A stretch of 64,000 nt of DNA from UBA1563 sp037440065 (lineage in GTDB: Bacteria > Bacteroidota > Ignavibacteria > Ignavibacteriales > Ignavibacteriaceae), in the NCBI GenBank assembly GCA_037440065.1, contig JBBIUV010000015.1, positions 1 through 64,000 on the forward strand, given 5' to 3'. Under the pieces are notes generated by a model that did not search any database, was not told the origin of the DNA, and worked only from the letters and a program-made list of their open reading frames with translations. The position numbers and the translations under genes are program-made. Shown here piece by piece: positions 25,001 through 33,853 of this stretch. Position 1 is the stretch's first letter. Every line of letters begins with the position of its first letter.

Positions 25001-26949
25001 CTATATTTCTCCGTTAGTTTTTCTTTGATGATGAGAGTATTTCCTTCGACCGAATATTTCTGATACCGTAAAATCGAATTCTTTTCTATTGATACCAGAA
25101 CATCCACATTATTTTTCGGAAGAGAAATAATTGCAGTAAGCGTGTCTCCTTTTTCGTAGGAATCTTTATCAGTTATAATTTCAATTTCATTATTTGTCCG
25201 CTGGTAATAAAAATTGTCTTTATTGTTTACAAAAAAGAAACCGGAAGCGGAAATTTCATTTTTTCCACTGTCTATTGCGGTTATATTATACTGGTAATAA
25301 CCCGCCTCTTTTGGTAGAAACGTAAACCCTGCTTTCCCGGTTTTGTCAGTTGAACCGGAAAACTTTTCAACAGTTTCTACAATTTTATTTTCGTGACCGG
25401 AAAGTTTATTTATGATTGCTTTAACTTCAGTCTCTACCGGTTGCTGAGAAAAATCAAATGCATTTATGCGAAGACTAACAGAATCGCCAAGCGACAGAAA
25501 ATATTTATCCGTTGAAGCAGAAAGCGAAAAAGCTCCACGAGTTACGAAAACACTTGTTGAATTTGATATTACCCGCCGTGAAGCATCTTCAACTTGTGCT
25601 GAAATTTCATAAGTAAAATCAAAGTCGGTTGGTTTCTCGGCGGAAAATTCAAATAGAAATTCTCCTTTTTCGTTTACTTCACCATCAATCTGTTTAACAA
25701 AATCTGCCTGCCCGTAAGAGGAATATCCAATTCTGTCAATACTGCCGTAGAACCAACGGTATTCAGACCAGTACCACCAGGGAATCCAAAATCTTTTTTT
25801 GAAGATTTGAACGGTTACTTTTGCATTAGTTACCGGCGAACCGAAGTAATAATCTGCTTTTGCTGTTCCGATGATAGTTTGCGAACCGGAGTAATTCTTT
25901 TTAACGGTTGTAACTTCAACTTTGTATTCCGGTTTTTTGTATTCTTCAACCTGGAACGAGCCATAAAAATTTTGTCCGCCGAGAGAAATTTCTATATTGT
26001 AATATCCAATTTCAGCTTCTTCATCTAAAACAAATTCACCCCAAATGCTGCCGAATTCATTTGTCTTGAATGATCCTGAAAAAACCTCCTCATTCTTGGG
26101 TGATCGAACGACAACTTTGCACTCCTCATTTTTTAAAACGGAGAAATCAAACTCATTCTTTTTGCGGAGGATACTTTTGAAAAAGACTTTTTGTCCGGGA
26201 CGGTAAACCGGCTGATTTGTGAATGTATAAGCAATGTAAGATTCGCTTGCATCATTAAAGAAGAAGTAAGGATTACTGAAAACAACTTCGTCTTCACTTT
26301 CCGCCGTAATTAAAAGAGTCTCTCTCCCTTTAAGTTTTTCGGTTGTTTTTAATAAGAAGATCCCGTCTTCACCCGATTTTCCCGATTCGACTAAACTATC
26401 TTTTTTGTAAAAACCGAATCTTACCTGTGGAATAAACGTTCCTGTCTTAGCATTGGTTAGAAAGGATAAAATTTCTGAATCGGAATTTTTATAAATCAAA
26501 GCATAATTAGATACCACGATCGGGCAGTAGGCGACCTGATCATCCCGCAAAGCCTGAAGGACGTAAATGCCGGGTTTATCAACCGGTTTTATATTGATTT
26601 TGCTATCATACCAATCTCCTGAAGTTCTCGAGAGCACTTCATTCCACTCCCGTTCGAGCGAAAAGTATTTAGTGAGAAGTTCTTTGTCTTTTCCCCAAAT
26701 ATCGAAATTGTTTCTCATTCGGGTAGCTATTCCGCTCTTTAATAAACCAACCGGATAGTTTAACTTGAGGAGTCTAAAGGTGAAACTTTTCACTTCCGGT
26801 GGGGCGTAAAGTGAAATGATGATCTTTTCTCCCGTTCCAAAGGTTGAATAGTTAGAGAGCTGGAATTGCGTTTGCCGATCGGGCTGCGAAGTGAGGAGTG
26901 TATTGAAGAGAAGGGAAAGTAAAACCACGGTTAGATATTTCAGCTTCAT
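22063..26949 (-). CDS. Bacterial alpha-2-macroglobulin family protein
   Basis: A 1628-residue exported protein with signal peptide at residues 1-20. Several MG domains come first (residues about 25-900), including the MG2-like YTFNQPVYRPGQKVFFKS. A CarboxypepD-like insert (KGEYLVEGVLDF and SNIPKGNYEFCVLTREGNF) lies between MG domains. The A2M core has WQPSFVTDENGEAEISLTLPDN-like sequence. The thioester motif YGCVEQ lies near residue 1128, followed by the alpha-helical thioester domain (GDGGWGWWESDKTHPYMTAY). Such proteins trap invading proteases in the periplasm by covalent thioester attack. The usual pbpC partner is not adjacent. Gene size and CxEQ motif are normal for the family. Confidence 0.92.
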   Translation of the reverse strand: MKLKYLTVVLLSLLFNTLLTSQPDRQTQFQLSNYSTFGTGEKIIISLYAPPEVKSFTFRLLKLNYPVGLLKSGIATRMRNNFDIWGKDKELLTKYFSLEREWNEVLSRTSGDWYDSKINIKPVDKPGIYVLQALRDDQVAYCPIVVSNYALIYKNSDSEILSFLTNAKTGTFIPQVRFGFYKKDSLVESGKSGEDGIFLLKTTEKLKGRETLLITAESEDEVVFSNPYFFFNDASESYIAYTFTNQPVYRPGQKVFFKSILRKKNEFDFSVLKNEECKVVVRSPKNEEVFSGSFKTNEFGSIWGEFVLDEEAEIGYYNIEISLGGQNFYGSFQVEEYKKPEYKVEVTTVKKNYSGSQTIIGTAKADYYFGSPVTNAKVTVQIFKKRFWIPWWYWSEYRWFYGSIDRIGYSSYGQADFVKQIDGEVNEKGEFLFEFSAEKPTDFDFTYEISAQVEDASRRVISNSTSVFVTRGAFSLSASTDKYFLSLGDSVSLRINAFDFSQQPVETEVKAIINKLSGHENKIVETVEKFSGSTDKTGKAGFTFLPKEAGYYQYNITAIDSGKNEISASGFFFVNNKDNFYYQRTNNEIEIITDKDSYEKGDTLTAIISLPKNNVDVLVSIEKNSILRYQKYSVEGNTLIIKEKLTEKYSPSFLLDILFVNERVIYSNSKMVVVLNKENYLSLDIKPSKKIYKPGEKASYKISVKNSTGKPVVKTELSLGLVDESIYAIQEEQVEDIQKYFYSPDYYYISTSSNLSGGNNFHASSRMTSLLDKKLFEMKGLKKGGEYLVEGVLDFNNTNQDSQFVYCLLISEEGYFITKSKTNAQFVFSNIPKGNYEFCVLTREGNFRFIKTVSVEKRKTNIGKIEFAEFEEVRVLGEAPAIAAMADFSTDKAEVVLRKGNLVSPQVRKNFVDAAFWQPSFVTDENGEAEISLTLPDNLTSWRATVRGITQNTQVGQGTNIVIARKNLLVRTEPPRFFREGDTLLIATNIHNYLNEKKKVKIAFKSKNVKLISSNIGKRDEIFVKENDETRIDWKVYVEKSKGEAEIYVEALTNEESDAMQVSVPILPYGVKQTIALNAVVQENPSEEKITFAIPKEVDLHSAEVSFSLSPTLAGTILKSVDDLVAYPYGCVEQTMSRFLPAIIVANTFKELQIPLKERTTKELPDVIKKGLKRLYSFQHGDGGWGWWESDKTHPYMTAYVVYGLSLAKLAGYEISEEVFRRGRENLLQQLKSISKEEQTTIAFMFYSLVTADVKEFGEAKSLLDEVSKKESNAYTLALLASVYQKLEDTKNEKKIFERLMNNVNVSDKFAYWGGKQWHYRWEDDKVQCTAFALKYLLSAEGGANAKSPLIPKIVSWLLRQQRGYSWNSTQQTASVLFALTDYLKITKELEPDYTVSILLNDEKIAEKQFNTKNIFEESEKFSFGVDNLKRLLFGDNKISIVKSGKGTLYFSGYNRYFVKPENIVKQNSFTVEKEFYKLAQFKGESGIIYKKEKIKAPLKSGDDVFVKLSVKSNEEGLQYFMLEDQFPSGFEIVKDEEHYNIDGENHYQGNFIRRGKIMPWLWNYASKEIRDEKIAFFVTYPQKEMEFSYIIKAQIPGNYSWLPAEASLMYYPEVNGLSENYKLGVLP

Positions 26950-27125
26950 GTCATTGACCTATCTTTAGTAAATCTTATCTGAAATTTAACAAATTAGTTC
27001 CTGCAACAAAATGACATTAAGATTTACCAACGAGTAAAAAACAAAAATCTTTAAAACCCGACCAACAGACCGATAAAGTCGGATGTTTGACGTTTTTCTA
27101 AAACAGCAGTTTGGGCTTGCGAAGG

Positions 27126-27157
27126 ATTGAAATTCACTGCCGGTAGCTCTATCTTTG
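27126..27157 (+). promoter_or_regulatory. FCB-type promoter for the RlpA gene
   Basis: ATTG (27126-27129) and TATCTTTG (27150-27157) are 20 nt apart, matching the Bacteroidota TTTG - N17-23 - TAnnTTTG pattern. Transcription would begin about 25 nt before the TTG start codon. Confidence 0.6.
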
Positions 27158-27187
27158 TATCGTTCAAAAACAAAAAAAGAGGATTAA

Positions 27188-27679
27188 TTGAAGTCATTAG
27201 CAAAAGTATTGCTTTTCAGCCTTCTTTTAATTTTGGCCGGTTTTACTGCAGTAGAGCAGACAACCCCTGAAGAGAACGAGCCAAAAATAAAGGAAGCTGT
27301 CCCAGTTAATGATGTAATTAATAACGAACAAACTACAGTAATTAATTATATCAATAAAGGAGAAATGAAAGCCTCGTGGTACGGCCCGAGATTTCATGGC
27401 AGAACAACGGCAAACGGCGAAAAATTTGATCAGGAAGCTTTAACAGCTGCTCACAAAACCTTGCGATTCGGAACTCTGCTGAGGCTAACAAACCCGGCGA
27501 CCGATAAAAGTGTAATCGTAAGAATCAACGACCGCGGTCCTTATGTTCGCGGAAGGAATATTGACCTGTCTAAAGAAGCTGCCGATGAATTAGGAATGTT
27601 ACATAAAGGACTTGCCAAATTAAAAGTTGAGCAAGTAAGCCTAAAAGGTGTAAATTTTCCCGCAATTCATTTGAATTAA
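27188..27679 (+). CDS. RlpA-family septal ring lytic transglycosylase-like protein
   Basis: A 163-residue exported protein starting at TTG (27188), chosen because the signal peptide KSLAKVLLFSLLLILAGFTA begins directly after it and AAAGAGG lies upstream. Residues about 63-150 form the RlpA double-psi beta barrel: ASWYGPRFHGRTTANGE, LTAAHKTLRFGTLLRLTN, VRINDRGPYVRGRNIDLSK. The Asp in RINDRGP corresponds to the catalytic residue of RlpA lytic transglycosylases, which cut denuded glycan strands at septa. It lacks the C-terminal SPOR domain of longer homologues. A bidirectional terminator follows. Confidence 0.88.
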   Translation: MKSLAKVLLFSLLLILAGFTAVEQTTPEENEPKIKEAVPVNDVINNEQTTVINYINKGEMKASWYGPRFHGRTTANGEKFDQEALTAAHKTLRFGTLLRLTNPATDKSVIVRINDRGPYVRGRNIDLSKEAADELGMLHKGLAKLKVEQVSLKGVNFPAIHLN

Positions 27680-27699
27680 GAATAAGTGATTCTATAAAG

Positions 27700-27731
27700 A
27701 AAAACCCGACTGTAATAAGTCGGGTTTTTTG
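27700..27731. terminator. Bidirectional terminator between convergent genes
   Basis: AAAACCCGACT and AAGTCGGGTTTT (27701-27728) form a strong GC stem with A's before and T's after, so it can work for the RlpA gene (+) and the metallophosphoesterase gene (-). Confidence 0.82.
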
Positions 27732-27757
27732 TTTTAAAGAATTTTTTCAGTTCAGTT

Positions 27758-28903
27758 TTACTTGAATTCAATTTTGAAGTTAATGACTTCGGCATCGTTC
27801 CCGACTTTTACCGGCGGTCCCCATGTGCCAACGCCGCTGGAAACATAAAAGTGAGTATTGTTGATTTTTTTATAACCCCAGCTAACTTCATAAATCATTT
27901 TGGTAATGATACTGAAGGGCCACATTTGTCCGTGGTGCGTATGTCCCGAAAGTTGAAGATCAACATTTTGTGCCGCGGCTTCTCCCAAGCGAAACGGTTG
28001 ATGATCGAGCAGAATTATCGGCAGATCTTTTCGTGCGGATGCGACCAACTCGGCAACAGACTTTCTTATGCTTCCCGCAAAATTTGAAGCGCTTGCATCT
28101 TCTCTTCCAATAATCTGAATGGAGTTTTCAATGGTGATCATGCTGTCCCGCAGAACTTTTACCTTGTTTTCATTTAAGAAGTTGTCCGCGGCTGTAATGT
28201 TTGAAATGTACTCATGATTTCCGTTGATTGTATAAACGCCGTACTTCGCTTTTAACTGGCGGAGCTCTTTGTCGATCCCAATCCGTTTAAGTTGGTTCGA
28301 TTTATCATCTATAACATCACCACCGATGAGAATAATATCCGGCTTTACCTGGTTGGCAAGATCGATGATCTTCTTCGCAATTCTTCCGTTATTCACCGGA
28401 GTGAAATGGGCATCAGAGAAATAGAAAACGTTTAACGAAGAAAGTGCAGAATTCTTTTTGGGAATATCAAGTTGGATAGTTTTCAGCTTGATATTGTTGG
28501 CGTTGATGAATCCGTATGTTACAGTAATAAAAGTAAGAAGAAGAACGATTAGTCCCGTAAGTAATTTTGTTTTAGCGTAATCTTGAAAAAGAAATTGAGG
28601 CAAAAAATGAAGAAAACGATTTGCTAGCATAAAGATGTCGATTACTAGAAGCGACAAAAGAAAGTAACCAAGCAGCGCAAACCAGAACGAACCGATCCAA
28701 AGGAAAATATCGTACAGCACTGAGTTAACGTTTGACAAAAGACTTTTTGTTAAAACATACGAAGATGCGGCAATAACAAATAAAGTTGAGAAAAGAATCT
28801 TAACTTGTAGAGACTGGAACTGGAAAGCCTGCATCGCTCGAAGCCAAACAAAAAAATTAGCGGAACCGTATACAAGGAAAAATATTGCGAAAAAGATTGC
28901 CAT
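27758..28903 (-). CDS. Membrane-anchored metallophosphoesterase
   Basis: A 381-residue protein. The N-terminal 150 residues hold four hydrophobic segments; the catalytic calcineurin-like domain follows. Metal ligands are visible in order: FSDAHFTP (near residue 160), GGDVIDD (near 190), NGNHEY (near 226), LDHQPF (near 296) and SGHTHHGQ (near 313). This is the YkuE/YaeI group, whose members act on membrane-linked substrates such as UDP-diacylglucosamine or related phosphoesters; the substrate here is unknown. It converges with the RlpA gene and stands 55 nt after carB on the same strand, so it may be transcribed with carAB. Confidence 0.88.
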   Translation of the reverse strand: MAIFFAIFFLVYGSANFFVWLRAMQAFQFQSLQVKILFSTLFVIAASSYVLTKSLLSNVNSVLYDIFLWIGSFWFALLGYFLLSLLVIDIFMLANRFLHFLPQFLFQDYAKTKLLTGLIVLLLTFITVTYGFINANNIKLKTIQLDIPKKNSALSSLNVFYFSDAHFTPVNNGRIAKKIIDLANQVKPDIILIGGDVIDDKSNQLKRIGIDKELRQLKAKYGVYTINGNHEYISNITAADNFLNENKVKVLRDSMITIENSIQIIGREDASASNFAGSIRKSVAELVASARKDLPIILLDHQPFRLGEAAAQNVDLQLSGHTHHGQMWPFSIITKMIYEVSWGYKKINNTHFYVSSGVGTWGPPVKVGNDAEVINFKIEFK

Positions 28904-28957
28904 AAGTTTTACTTTTTTTAAGCTACAACAGTGGAGGAAAATGATAAGTTCAAATCC

Positions 28958-31900
28958 CTACATGTACTCATCCCAGCTTTTTATTTGTAGTTCTCCTGCA
29001 AGATATTTACGTAAGGATTTAACAAACCGTTTTGCGAATTGGGGATTGGTTATAAGCGGAATGTTCAAATCAACTGCACGGCGGCGGACAAGATAATCGC
29101 TATCCAATTCTTCTTTCTCTGCGGTTTTCGGAATGTTGATTACAAGATCAACTTTACCGTCTTGCAGATAAGTTAACACGCTTGGCTCAAGTTGGTCGAA
29201 CGGCCTGTGGAGCGCTTCAACTTCAATTCCATTCTCACCGTAAAAGTCTGCCGTTCCTTGCGTTCCGTAAAACTTTAATCCCATTTTGCGAAGCGTTTTT
29301 AGTTCTTCTAAAAATTCAGCTTTTTCTTTTAATGTACCGGTTGAAAGAAGAACTGCCTTCTGAGGAATTTTGAATCCGACCGACAACATGCTTTTCAAAA
29401 ATGCCTCGTTAAAATCATCACCGAGACAAGCAACTTCTCCGGTTGATGACATTTCCACGCCAACCACCGGATCGCTCCCTTTCAATCTTGTAAAAGAAAA
29501 TTGAGAAGCTTTAACGCCAACGTAATCAAGGTCGAAAGAGGATTTATCAATCTTCGGAAGATGCTGCCCCATGATTAGTTTTGTAGCAATATCAATAAAG
29601 TTGATCTTCAAAACTTTTGACACAAACGGAAAGCTTCGTGATGCGCGAAGGTTACATTCAATAACTTTTACATCGTTATCTTTGGCGATAAACTGCATGT
29701 TGAACGGTCCGGTAATTTCCAGTTCACGGGCAATTTCTTTTGTAATAATTTTAACGCGTCGCATTGTTTCCAAATATGTCCGCTGAGGGGGAAGAACAAT
29801 TGTCGCATCACCGCTGTGCACGCCGGCATTTTCAACATGTTCAGAAATAGCGTAGCAATAAAGTTCTCCTTCGGACGCAACTGCGTCAACTTCAATTTCT
29901 CTCGCGTCGGTTATGAACTTACTTATTACAACCGGATGTTCTTGACTAATATCCGAAGCTTTCTTCAAATATTCTTCAAGTTCGTTTTCCGTTAGCACAA
30001 TGCTCATCGCGGCGCCGCTTAAAACATAGCTCGGACGAATTAAAACCGGATAACCGACTTTGTCAGCAAATTTTTTCGCTTCTTCTAAGTTGGTTAACTC
30101 GTTCCATTCCGGCTGATCAATTTCAAGTTGATCAAGAATTTTAGAGAACTTGTGGCGGTTTTCTGCGTTATCAATTTTTGCGGGAGAGGTTCCGAGAATG
30201 TTCACACCGTTATTATAAAGTTTAACCGCAAGGTTGTTCGGAATTTGTCCCCCCATCGAAACGATAATACCGTGCGGATTTTCTTTTTCATAAATATCAA
30301 GCACGCGCTCAAGACTCATCTCTTCAAAATATAATTTATCACAAATATCGTGATCGGTGCTCACGGTTTCAGGGTTGTAGTTGATCATAATCGTTTTATA
30401 ATTCAATTTGCCAAGAGACAAAACAGAATTAACACAACACCAATCAAATTCAACTGAAGAGCCAATGCGGTAAGCCCCGCCGCCGAGAACGATAATTTGA
30501 TTTTCTTCTTTAGTTGGAATATCGTCTTCATTTCCGTTGTAAGTCATGTAGAGATAATTTGTTTGCGCCGGATATTCCGCTGCAAGCGTATCTATCTGTT
30601 TTACAAAAGGAACGATATTAAATTCTTTTCTTTTTGCTCGAACGTCGAACTCGCCTGAGTTTGTCAGCAGTGCAATTTGTTTATCGGAGTAACCTTTTTG
30701 TTTTGCTTCGAGTAAAAGTTCAGCATCAACCTTTTCTAGCTTTGAATTTCGAATTCTATTTTCAAGTTCGATGATGTTCTTCATTTTATGTAAAAACCAC
30801 CGGTCAATTTTTGTCAGTTCGTGCAATCTATCAACCGTGTAGCCTTCTTCAATCGCTTTAGCGAGGAGCGAAATACGTTTGTCGGTTGGCTTTGCAAGTA
30901 TGTCGTCGGTAATTTTTGTGTCGAGATCGTTAACGGTAAAACCGTTGTAACCAACGTCCAGCATACGCATTGCTTTTTGAAGAACTTCTTCGAACGTTCT
31001 GCCGATCGACATTACTTCGCCGACAGATTTCATCTCGCTTCCAAGCTGCGTTGAAACCGCTTTAAATTTTTGGAGATCCCAGCGGGGATATTTTAGTACG
31101 ATATAATCGAGCGCCGGTTCAAAGCAAGAGGAAGTTTCTTTTGTGATGCTGTTTTCAATTTCATTTAAATTATAACCAAGCGAAAGTTTTGTTGCAACAA
31201 ACGCAAGGGGATAACCGGTTGCTTTTGATGCGAGCGCAGAACTTCGGCTAAGGCGAGCGTTCACTTCAATAATTCTGTAATCATCGGAGTGAGGATCAAG
31301 TGCGTATTGAATATTACACTCGCCAACAATGCCGAGGTGGCGAATAAGTTTTATTCCGATTGAACGAAGTTTGAAATTCTCGTGCGAAGAAAGTGTCTGC
31401 ACCGGCGCAACAACAACGCTGTCGCCGGTGTGTATTCCCATCGGATCGACATTTTCCATATTACAAATGGTGATGCAATTATTGTAGCGGTCGCGAACGA
31501 TCTCGTACTCAACTTCTTTCCAGCCGTAAAGAGATTCTTCAATTAAAATTTGATTTGTGAAAGAGAATGCACGTTTTACTTTATCAATTAATTCTTCTTT
31601 GTTGTTTACGATGCCGGAACCGAGTCCGCCCAGCGCGTAAGCGATACGAACCATCAAGGGATAACCGATTATTTTTCCGGCTTCAATTGCTTCATCAATA
31701 TTGGTAACCGTTTTGCTTCGAGCAACTTTTAATCCGACTTCATTCACTCGCTCAGCAAAAAGAAATCTGTCTTCGGTATCTTTGATCGCTTCAACGGGAG
31801 TGCCGAGGACTTTAACGTTATTCTTTTCTAAAATTCCTTTATCGAATAATTCTACTCCAACGTTGAGCGCGGTTTGTCCGCCGAAACCTAGAAGGATCGC

Positions 31901-32152
31901 GTCAGGTTTATCTTTTTCGATTACCTTTTCAACAAACTCAGTTTTTACCGGAAGGAAATAAACTTTGTCTGCAAGATGTTCGCTTGTTTGAATGGTCGCG
32001 ATATTCGGATTGATGAGAACGGTCTCAATGCCGTCTTCTTTAAGCGCTTTAATTGCCTGCGAGCCTGAATAATCAAACTCACCGGCCTGCCCAATCTGCA
32101 GCGCGCCGCTTCCGAGGATTAATACTTTTTTAGGTTTACCTTTTTTTATCAT
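28958..32152 (-). CDS. carB: Carbamoyl-phosphate synthase large chain
   Basis: A 1064-residue enzyme with two homologous ATP-grasp halves. KKVLILGSGALQIGQAGEFD at residues 6-25 and a second NQIIVLGGGAYRIGSSVEFDW-like block near 545 start the halves. EVNARLSRSSALASKATGYPLA and ECNLRASRSFPFVSKVL are the Mg/ATP sites. Residues about 930-1064 are the MGS-like allosteric domain (LKFYGTQGTADFYGENGI). It makes carbamoyl phosphate from bicarbonate, ATP and the ammonia passed from CarA, for pyrimidine and arginine synthesis. It follows carA by 67 nt. Length is normal and no key block is missing. Confidence 0.97.
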   Translation of the reverse strand: MIKKGKPKKVLILGSGALQIGQAGEFDYSGSQAIKALKEDGIETVLINPNIATIQTSEHLADKVYFLPVKTEFVEKVIEKDKPDAILLGFGGQTALNVGVELFDKGILEKNNVKVLGTPVEAIKDTEDRFLFAERVNEVGLKVARSKTVTNIDEAIEAGKIIGYPLMVRIAYALGGLGSGIVNNKEELIDKVKRAFSFTNQILIEESLYGWKEVEYEIVRDRYNNCITICNMENVDPMGIHTGDSVVVAPVQTLSSHENFKLRSIGIKLIRHLGIVGECNIQYALDPHSDDYRIIEVNARLSRSSALASKATGYPLAFVATKLSLGYNLNEIENSITKETSSCFEPALDYIVLKYPRWDLQKFKAVSTQLGSEMKSVGEVMSIGRTFEEVLQKAMRMLDVGYNGFTVNDLDTKITDDILAKPTDKRISLLAKAIEEGYTVDRLHELTKIDRWFLHKMKNIIELENRIRNSKLEKVDAELLLEAKQKGYSDKQIALLTNSGEFDVRAKRKEFNIVPFVKQIDTLAAEYPAQTNYLYMTYNGNEDDIPTKEENQIIVLGGGAYRIGSSVEFDWCCVNSVLSLGKLNYKTIMINYNPETVSTDHDICDKLYFEEMSLERVLDIYEKENPHGIIVSMGGQIPNNLAVKLYNNGVNILGTSPAKIDNAENRHKFSKILDQLEIDQPEWNELTNLEEAKKFADKVGYPVLIRPSYVLSGAAMSIVLTENELEEYLKKASDISQEHPVVISKFITDAREIEVDAVASEGELYCYAISEHVENAGVHSGDATIVLPPQRTYLETMRRVKIITKEIARELEITGPFNMQFIAKDNDVKVIECNLRASRSFPFVSKVLKINFIDIATKLIMGQHLPKIDKSSFDLDYVGVKASQFSFTRLKGSDPVVGVEMSSTGEVACLGDDFNEAFLKSMLSVGFKIPQKAVLLSTGTLKEKAEFLEELKTLRKMGLKFYGTQGTADFYGENGIEVEALHRPFDQLEPSVLTYLQDGKVDLVINIPKTAEKEELDSDYLVRRRAVDLNIPLITNPQFAKRFVKSLRKYLAGELQIKSWDEYM

Positions 32153-32219
32153 AATCTTTTTTCTTCTTTATTAAATTGAGACTTAGCGAGTAACTTTTTC
32201 TCGCAAAGACACCAAGTTA

Positions 32220-33293
32220 TTAACTAATTGCACGAACAAATAAATCGAAAATAAATTCTGTGTCGTCCGGACCGGGAGAAGCTTCCGGGTGAAACTGCGC
32301 GCCGAATAACGGCTTTGAAATATGGATGATTCCTTCATTCGTGCCGTCGTTATCGTTCTGGAACCATTCGCGCCAATCTTCTGAAAGGGTAGCGGAATCA
32401 ATTGCGTAACCGTGATTTTGCGAAGTGATGTAACAACGTTTCGTTCCCGATTCATTCGCCGGCTGATTGTGACTGCGGTGTCCGTATTTTAATTTGTACG
32501 TATCGGCATCGGCGGCTAACGCCATTATCTGGCAGCCGAGACAAATGCCAAGCATCGGAATTCCTTTTGCCATCGCTTTCTTTGTATTTGCGACCGTAAC
32601 GGGATTCATCTTCGGATCGCCGGGACCGTTAGATAAAACAATTCCATCGGCTTTAATTGAAAGAAAATCGTAATCATACGGAACGCGGATAACCGTGATA
32701 TCGCGCCGTAAAAACGCCTGCACGATATTGTTCTTTGTTCCGCAATCAACAAAGACTAATTTCTTTTTTCCTTTTTTGTATTCGACCGGTTCTTTGATTG
32801 AAACTTCACCAACGAGATTTGTTTTGTTCGGATCTTCGAAAGTCAATTCATCTTTTGAGTTTTCAAAAACGATCTTACCAAGCATCGTTCCTTTTTCACG
32901 GAGTTTGCGCGTAAGCATTCTTGTGTCAATTCCATAAATGCCGGGAATATTTTCATCAACCATCCATTCGTGCAGAGATTGTTTTGCATTCCAGTGGGAG
33001 TGTTCAAAAGAATAATCCGAAACGATAATGCCGCGGAGATGGATTTTTTCCGATTCGAAATTTTTCAGCAGTCCGTTTTCTCGCTCTTTGCCGGGAACGC
33101 CGTAGTTGCCGATGAGAGGATACGTGAACGTAAGAATTTGTCCGCAGTATGAAGGGTCGGTCATCGTTTCCGGGTAACCGACCATTCCGGTGTTAAAAAC
33201 AACTTCGCCGGTAACGTTTTTGGTAGAGCCGAATCCGTAACCAGAGAATTCCGAGCCGTCTTCTAATAGTAATTTTGCTTTTTGTTTGATCAT
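32220..33293 (-). CDS. carA: Carbamoyl-phosphate synthase small chain (glutaminase)
   Basis: A 357-residue glutamine amidotransferase. The N-terminal domain has LLLEDGSEFSGYGFGS and VFNTGMVGYPETMTDPSY. The class I glutaminase triad is visible: Cys in GICLGCQIMALA (near residue 240), and His/Glu in GAQFHPEASPGP (near residue 336). The residue after CLG is Cys where His is usual, a small oddity that does not touch the catalytic Cys. It feeds ammonia to CarB. The upstream region holds a REP pair and a promoter-terminator unit that may control the operon. Confidence 0.96.
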   Translation of the reverse strand: MIKQKAKLLLEDGSEFSGYGFGSTKNVTGEVVFNTGMVGYPETMTDPSYCGQILTFTYPLIGNYGVPGKERENGLLKNFESEKIHLRGIIVSDYSFEHSHWNAKQSLHEWMVDENIPGIYGIDTRMLTRKLREKGTMLGKIVFENSKDELTFEDPNKTNLVGEVSIKEPVEYKKGKKKLVFVDCGTKNNIVQAFLRRDITVIRVPYDYDFLSIKADGIVLSNGPGDPKMNPVTVANTKKAMAKGIPMLGICLGCQIMALAADADTYKLKYGHRSHNQPANESGTKRCYITSQNHGYAIDSATLSEDWREWFQNDNDGTNEGIIHISKPLFGAQFHPEASPGPDDTEFIFDLFVRAIS

Positions 33294-33348
33294 ATTTTTT
33301 GTCTCTTAATCATAATCAGAATTAACCAGAACTAAATAGTTTCGAATT

Positions 33349-33427
33349 GTAGGGAACGCTCGCGAGCGTTCCATGTCTTTATTTTTATTCCAGTTATTCT
33401 GCGGAATGGTCTCGACCATTCCCTACT
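33349..33427. repeat. REP pair (two palindromes in an outer inverted repeat)
   Basis: GGAACGCTCGCGAGCGTTCC (33353-33372) is a perfect 20-bp palindrome. GGAATGGTC-TC-GACCATTCC (33402-33421) is a second one. GTAGGGAA before the first and TTCCCTAC after the second form the outer arms, as in paired REP elements (BIMEs). The stretch 33294-34432 contains no intact gene. Confidence 0.8.
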
Positions 33428-33463
33428 GTTAAAACTGTGTCATTATTTTACAAGCTAATAAAT

Positions 33464-33507
33464 CCTTAATCCTATTCAGCGTCTTTATTTGTTATAAAAG
33501 GATTAAG
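33464..33507. other. Small inverted repeat CTTAATCCT / AGGATTAAG
   Basis: Two exact 9-bp complementary arms lie about 26 nt apart. Similar TTAATCCT...AGGATT pairs occur in gaps near 47218-47275 and 50768-50810, so this may be another dispersed family. Confidence 0.4.
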
Positions 33508-33536
33508 AAAGACTTTGCCAAAACAGGCTATTTTAC

Positions 33537-33565
33537 AAAAAAAAAGCCACCCTTGCGGAGCGGCT
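33537..33565 (-). terminator. Rho-independent terminator upstream of carA
   Basis: On the - strand AGCCGCTC pairs with GGGTGGCT (two wobble pairs) around a CGCAA loop and is followed by an eight-T run. It lies about 245 nt before the carA start in the carA direction, with a promoter about 65 nt further upstream and no gene between. Confidence 0.72.
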
Positions 33566-33630
33566 ATACTCGTGAAAATTTTTTATTCGGTTTTGTTTTG
33601 GGTTTGTTCAATCTTCTAAAATTTTTTCTG

Positions 33631-33662
33631 CAAATATAAAAGGTAATGGGGAGGAAAACAAT
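33631..33662 (-). promoter_or_regulatory. FCB-type promoter reading toward carA
   Basis: On the - strand ATTG (33662-33659) and TATATTTG (33638-33631) are separated by 20 nt, a full match to the FCB consensus. The transcript would meet the terminator at 33537-33565 after about 80-90 nt. Confidence 0.6.
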
Positions 33663-33853
33663 CTATTAAAAATTTTTTTCGGATAGATATTCACGGAACT
33701 GAAATAATTGATAAGTTGAAAGAGGAAATGTTCTGAGGGAGAAGCGAGGTGCAAATGAAAAGACGGAACTCGTATTACGGCAAAAGGAATATACGTTCGA
33801 TGAAACAAAGATTAACTCCGAACAAAGCTAAAATGCATTGAGGAAATGAAGAA

